Source: Apophysomyces variabilis (Eukaryota; Mucoromycota; Mucoromycetes; Mucorales; Mucoraceae). Taken from it: a stretch of 11,303 nucleotides of DNA. Location of the stretch: positions 1 to 11,303 of the forward strand of contig MZZL01000091.1 of the NCBI GenBank assembly GCA_002749535.1. The letters run 5' to 3'. Below, piece by piece: positions 7,323-11,303 of the stretch (its first letter is position 1; the number at the start of each line of letters is the position of its first letter). A program made the translations under genes and the position numbers. Below the pieces are notes generated by a model, which was not told the origin of the DNA, did not search any database, and saw nothing but the letters and a program-made list of their open reading frames with translations.

Positions 7323-8130
7323 CTTTTTTTGACTGCAGTGACCATTATAATACTTTATATTATTATAGTATAATTTTAAATAGGATTTTAACAGTGAAAT
7401 AATAATTTGCCATTATGTGTTTTTGAGAATAAGTAAGCATTAGGTATAGGTTAAAGTCTAATACTAAGACTAAGAGATAACTTAAATTTGTTTGAAAGAA
7501 ACAGTTGAGCCAAAGGCTTAACAATATAAGTCAATTAATCAGTTGATCAATAATAACTAAATATAGGATAACAGAGATAAGGTTCAAAGAATTAGAGTTT
7601 TTAATAGAGTCTTGACAATGATCTCTTACTTAGATCAGATAAATCAGATCAGATAAATCAAATGGTTAGTAAGTTCTTATAGAGTAAATAGAATCAAAAT
7701 AAAAAAAATATAAATTGATTAAATTCAGGTTATTGATGGTTGCTTAATAAAATCAATGGAGATATAGTATAATCACAATGAATAAAATAAAGCTGCTTCT
7801 TTTTAGAGAGTATTTCTTTTAAAAGATTTCAATTAAAAAAAAGATTTAAGATGAAAAACCTATCCTTTATTTGACTTTGATTAGGATTATTTATACTAAA
7901 TTTCAAAGGATAATTGGATAAGAAAAAGAATAAAAGAATAAAAGAAGAAAAAAAAAGAAATAAACAAAAAAAAACAAGGTAACACTAAATAATCTTGGCT
8001 AAAGTCAGTATATCTTATGAATTTTCAGATAAAGTTTGTTGTTGGTCAAATGAATCAGCTTAGCCAGATAGGTTACCTAAAAAAAAAGAGAAAGGAAAAA
8101 AAAAGAAAAAAAAAAGAAAAATATTAAAAA
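7323..8130. other. AT-rich stretch with no gene; A-rich tracts at right
   Basis: About 0.8 kb with no convincing reading frame. It holds long A-rich/purine tracts on the plus strand (about 7919-7977 and 8079-8122) made of A-runs broken by single G or GA, and a small tandem duplication at 7632-7659. CpG is rare. The A-rich tracts could be remnants of retroelement tails or simple low-complexity expansions. Confidence 0.6.
7632..7659. repeat. 14-bp perfect tandem duplication
   Basis: AGATCAGATAAATC occurs twice head to tail (7632-7645 and 7646-7659). It probably arose by local slippage; no function is implied. Confidence 0.8.
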
Positions 8131-9475
8131 TGTTATATACTAATGATCATGTATCAATAGTACTTATGCATTGACCAAGGGAATAAGGATTTTCTTTTTT
8201 GACTTTACATGTCTTAGGAGTTTGTAGATTTGCATCCTACAAAGTTCAGAATATAATCGTATTTCTTAAAAAATAATTGACATGATTAGTTGTACATTTC
8301 ATCTGGTAGCAGCTGGCTAAGATAGTGAGATCAGATGCATTTATACTGTCTGAGGTTGGTATAATGGCTAAATTTGGCTTGACATAAATTAGATAAATTT
8401 TCAGATAGTCAAAATTTCATCATAGTTGTTCTGTCCACTTAAGTACTTATCTTATATTATGGATTTCTGTACAAAGGTGATGAACCTTTTCTTTAATAAA
8501 TTGTATACATTGATCTTTTGTTCACTGAATTTGTTGTTGTTTATTGAGCATTCTTAGTGCTTATGAAACATCAGAGTTCAGTTCTAGGATAGTGGGTGAG
8601 CTAGTGTCAGACTTAACTTCTTTGAATGTTCCAGTTTCAGGATTCTTTTGCAGAATGATAGTAGGAACTTTATCTTCTTTAATATCAAGTAATGTCATAT
8701 TTTAACATATACACAGACCAATAAACGTCTTCACATTACTCAAAGCAGTAATTAAAAGAAGAATAAAGCAGAGATCATAAAAAAGACTTCTTCTTGAATC
8801 TAAAGTTGATCTAACATAATAACAGTCTGAAACCTATTGAATAAAGACACAGTGCAAACTCAGAAACTCAGAGATAACTTCTTTACCATGACTAAACGAA
8901 AATTTACCATTGGCTATCCTAATGAAAAACTTTTCTTCATCATGAATATGTTTACTGATTGGTTTATTATCTGTGTCAAAGAAACTATGATCTAATGACT
9001 GCTTATAGTATAAATAAGACTTAAAATTTAATCTTAATAAAAAAACTCTTTTCTTGAGTCTCAAGAATTTATTCTTGTTATCTATTTTTTATCTTAAATT
9101 TTCCTCAGATTTCACAAGTAAGTCTTCAGAGGGGTCTTCAAGTTGGTCTTCATTCATAGATGACAAGACAGGCGAAAATACTATTATATCAAGGATTGAT
9201 TGATACATAATAACTAATAATGGTATATGGAGAATGGTTGGTTCTTGAGAGTAAGTTATGATGGGTGGTAGGACTTCAAGAAAAATAGGGATGCTTGGCT
9301 TAGTAGTATTTGTTATAATAGAATAGTCTTTTAAGATATCTTTAGTGCTTTTATTGTAGATCATGCAGTCAGAGTGTTCATTGTCATTATCATTCTAATG
9401 ATGTGGTCCATTGAATGTAGGGGAGGGACAATGATCCCAGTACATTTTGTATTTATGATTAAATTTATATTCTCA
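8130..9475 (-). pseudogene. Decayed unrecognised reading frame downstream of pol remnant
   Basis: One minus-strand frame of roughly 450 codons carries only about a dozen stops, well below what such AT-rich DNA should give by chance, and reads as protein between them. Open parts lie at 9089-9364, 8834-9064 and 8561-8698, all in the same frame. The last begins MTLLDIKEDKVPTIILQKNP. A hydrophobic run (YDLCFILLLITALSNVKTF, near 8750-8710) resembles a membrane segment but may be non-coding. I recognise no family. It follows the integrase remnant in the next frame, so it may be a third gene of that element, or the gag start of another copy with an undetected LTR between. Stops are TAA, TAG and TGA, so recoding is not the explanation. 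Confidence 0.4.
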
Positions 9476-10895
9476 GATCATTTCTTCTTAACTTTGATAG
9501 TTTTTTTTTATCACTTTTTGTTAACAATCTTGGAATTGATATTGTTGAGTATTGGTATTTTCCTGTTCAAAGTTCTTACAATTTTCTTTGTAATAAGGAT
9601 TCAGGGTCATCAGTTCATAGTATAGATTGAGAGCTTGAAGAGTTTTATGGTAAGTTTGTTCTTTTAATGACATTTGGGATATTCTGAGGTATTTGTTCTT
9701 AACTTTCTTGTGTGGAATCTGAGGATTTTTGATTGGGTTCTTGATTAGGTTGTAAGAGTAGATTTGGTGTAGATAATGATATAAATCAGTAGAAAGCAAC
9801 ATTAGGTTGCTTATATATTTGAAGACAGTTTCTGTGCAACTTTGTAGGTAATACTTTTCCATCTAGTGTTTTGAGTTGATAAGTTCCTTTAGGTAATATA
9901 TGGTGAATGAGATATGGTCCTTCCCATTAATCTTCCAATTTTCCAGCCCAAGTGAATTCTAACATTATCTTGTACAATTTGACATAATCACCGATTTTAA
10001 AAGGTAGTTGGAGGTGTCATTTCTTGGAAAGTATCTTATTTTTGATAGCTTTCTTCTGTTGTTTCTGTGTTTTGACAATGGTTCTTTGCGTTAGATCTCA
10101 GATAGAGTGTAGCCATATGATTCTCTCTTGTACACGTTTCACCAATTTCTTATCATAGTCTTCTTCATAATCATTGCCTTCTTTGTTAATTGTTTCTAAT
10201 ATGTGATCAAATGGTGTGTGAGCTTCTCATCCATAAACAAGATGAAATGGTGTTTGTTTTATAGTAGAATGTTGTAATGTTCAATAGACAAATAAGGTTG
10301 CAGGAAGGTAAAGATGCCAGTCTAATTTTTCCTTATCTGGTCATCTTCTTAAAATTTGTCCAAGTGTTTTGTTGAAACGTTCAACAAGTCCATTAGTTTG
10401 TGGATAGTAAGGTGTTGCAGTCTTGTGATTGATTAAATATTGTTTACAAACAGTCAATATGATGTTGTTCATAAATGGTTATCCATTATCAGTAATAATG
10501 AATCTGGGGCATCCATGTCAGCAAAGGATATCTTTGTAAAAGAAATGGGCTATTTCAGCAATGTTTGCAAATTATAAGGCTCATGCTTCAACCTATTTGG
10601 TCAAGTAATCCATTGCAACAATAATATAGCAATGTCCAGCTCTTGATGTTACCATGTGTTTGATATCCATTCCAATTTGAGCAAATGGTTCAGCAGATAC
10701 AGGGATTGGGTTCAATTGTTCATTCAAACTAGGTCTTCCCATTTTCTGACATCATGAGCATTTTTCTACATATTCTTGAATGTCTTTCAAAATTGTTTCC
10801 CAGTAATATTTGTTGGCGATTTTGTTGTAGGTAGCTTTGTGCGAAAAGTGTCCTCTGAGTGGATGGGAATGTGCCATCACTATGACCACAGGGTC
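9465..10895 (-). pseudogene. Ty3/gypsy pol remnant: integrase, GPY motif and tail
   Basis: A single frame of 476 codons with no frameshift encodes a 5'-truncated integrase. It starts in the HHCC zinc domain (H-X4-H near 10865-10848, C-X29-spaced C-X2-C near 10760-10749). It then shows the D(58)D(35)E triad with Asp at 10667-10665, Asp at 10490-10488 and Glu at 10382-10380. Recognisable strings are FIITDNG, TPYYPQTNGLVERFN and WEGPYLIHHILPKGTYQLKT (GPY region), followed by a serine- and lysine-rich tail. There are 18 internal stops. Several fall where the family normally has Arg, Trp or Gln: before HGC, in TK-VEA (Trp), in YG-EA (Arg) and in NG-PF. The remnant differs clearly in sequence from the intact element's integrase, so it is a different lineage. 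Reverse transcriptase and RNase H are absent; the 5' side stops at the palindrome at 10897. Confidence 0.9.
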
Positions 10896-10896
10896 A

Positions 10897-10927
10897 ACTA
10901 AAAGTAGTAACATTTACTACTTTTAGT
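10897..10927. repeat. Perfect 13-bp palindrome at pol remnant breakpoint
   Basis: ACTAAAAGTAGTA (10897-10909) and TACTACTTTTAGT (10915-10927) are perfect inverted arms with a 5-nt loop. The integrase reading frame ends within a couple of bases of this palindrome. It shares the AGTAGT motif with the array that follows and may be the terminus of the repeat unit that truncated the gene. Confidence 0.75.
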
Positions 10928-10951
10928 AAATACTAAAGATGCCCTGTTAGT

Positions 10952-11172
10952 TATAAAGTAGTAAAAAAGTAGTAACTACTAAAATTCAACTACAATGATA
11001 AAGTAGTAGAAAAGTAGTAACCACTACAATTTCAGATAGCGATCAAGTAGTTAAAAAGTAGTAACCACTAAATTTTGAGACAGCGATCAAGTAGTTAAAA
11101 AGTAGTAACTACTAAATTTTCAGACAGCGATCAAGTAGTTAAAAAGTAGTGATTACTATAATTCATAGTAGT
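10952..11172. repeat. 44-bp tandem array, about five units
   Basis: Units start at 10952 (45 bp), 10997, 11041, 11085 and 11129 (44 bp each). Units 3 and 4 differ at only two positions; the first and last are more divergent, a normal gradient for a tandem array. Each unit carries two AGTAGT motifs separated by about 8 A-rich bases and then ACTACT or ACCACT. AGTAGT-A-ACTACT forms a near-perfect palindrome in units 1 and 4. No coding frame runs through it. It could be a minisatellite, or a subterminal repeat cluster of a DNA transposon. Confidence 0.85.
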
Positions 11173-11303
11173 AGTAAAGTAGTAATAAAGTAGTGATGGT
11201 AAAGTACGTTTTATTGGATAAAAGAACCTATGTAATTACACTAAAAAAACTAGTCCTATATTTTTGTTTACATTTACTTACCATGACCAGAAAAGAAAAA
11301 TAT
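11173..11303. other. Array fringe and AT-rich end of window, no gene seen
   Basis: Degenerate AGTAGTAAAG motifs fade out by about 11215. The rest is AT-rich without motif. An ATG at 11283 opens a frame for seven codons to the window edge, too little to judge. Confidence 0.5.

Noticed and set aside
9521..9862. 113-codon minus-strand open frame
   Set aside because: It overlaps the integrase/GPY remnant out of frame. The family-like GPY sequence runs in the other frame, so this is a shadow produced by AT-rich decay.
9465..10895. Alternative genetic code in which TGA is sense
   Set aside because: TAA and TAG also interrupt the same frame, and the intact 1543-codon frame nearby ends at a standard stop without internal TGA. 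Pseudogene decay explains all.
10952..11172. CRISPR-like array
   Set aside because: The units are contiguous repeats with no unique spacers, in a eukaryote-type setting with LTR retrotransposons.
11283..11303. Start of a gene at the right edge (ATG at 11283)
   Set aside because: Only seven codons are visible before the window ends; there is nothing to support a gene.
1..11303. tRNA, rRNA or other structured RNA genes
   Set aside because: No stretch matching the internal box motifs of a tRNA gene or any rRNA sequence was found on reading either strand by eye. A covariance-model scan could not be run.

Overview
The window looks like AT-rich intergenic DNA of a filamentous or early-diverging fungus, made mostly of mobile elements. 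My best guess for the host is Mucoromycota, possibly an arbuscular mycorrhizal (Glomeromycotina) genome. This rests on the AT-rich, CpG-poor flanks packed with decayed Ty3/gypsy copies, and on remembered resemblance of the intact element's reverse transcriptase to Mucoromycota elements. No host housekeeping gene, rRNA or tRNA is visible, so the assignment is inference.

The centre (1633-7174, minus strand) is a complete Ty3/gypsy (Metaviridae) retrotransposon of the chromovirus type. It has two 415-bp LTRs (TG...CA ends, 3 differences), a 5-bp target duplication GGAGG on both sides, and a polypurine tract. A single uninterrupted 1543-codon Gag-Pol frame carries, in order, Gag capsid, two zinc-finger-like motifs, protease, reverse transcriptase, RNase H, integrase (HHCC, DD35E, GPY) and a C-terminal chromodomain. 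All recognised catalytic residues are present, so it looks recent and possibly still mobile. Two features deserve attention: an exact 13-bp copy of the 3' polypurine tract inside the coding region between RNase H and integrase (a candidate central polypurine tract), and a 27-nt leader with no tRNA-type primer binding site, where self-priming is possible.

Left of the element, 2-448 holds a stop-riddled plus-strand reading frame of unknown identity that ends at a small hairpin repeat (449-518). Positions 519-1627 hold no supportable gene. Right of the element, 7180-7322 is a GTAGAAA-type repeat related to the hairpin at 449-518; then comes AT-rich, A-tract-rich DNA to about 8130. From 9475 down to about 8130 (minus) there is a second unrecognised decayed frame. 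From 10895 down to 9465 (minus) there is a pol pseudogene containing the integrase and GPY region of a different Ty3/gypsy element, broken only by in-frame stops. That pseudogene is cut at its 5' side by a palindrome and a 44-bp tandem array (10897-11172) whose motif resembles the repeats around the intact element.

Overall, one young autonomous element sits among older elements apparently decayed mainly by C-to-T type change. Its chromodomain would fit targeting to such silent chromatin.
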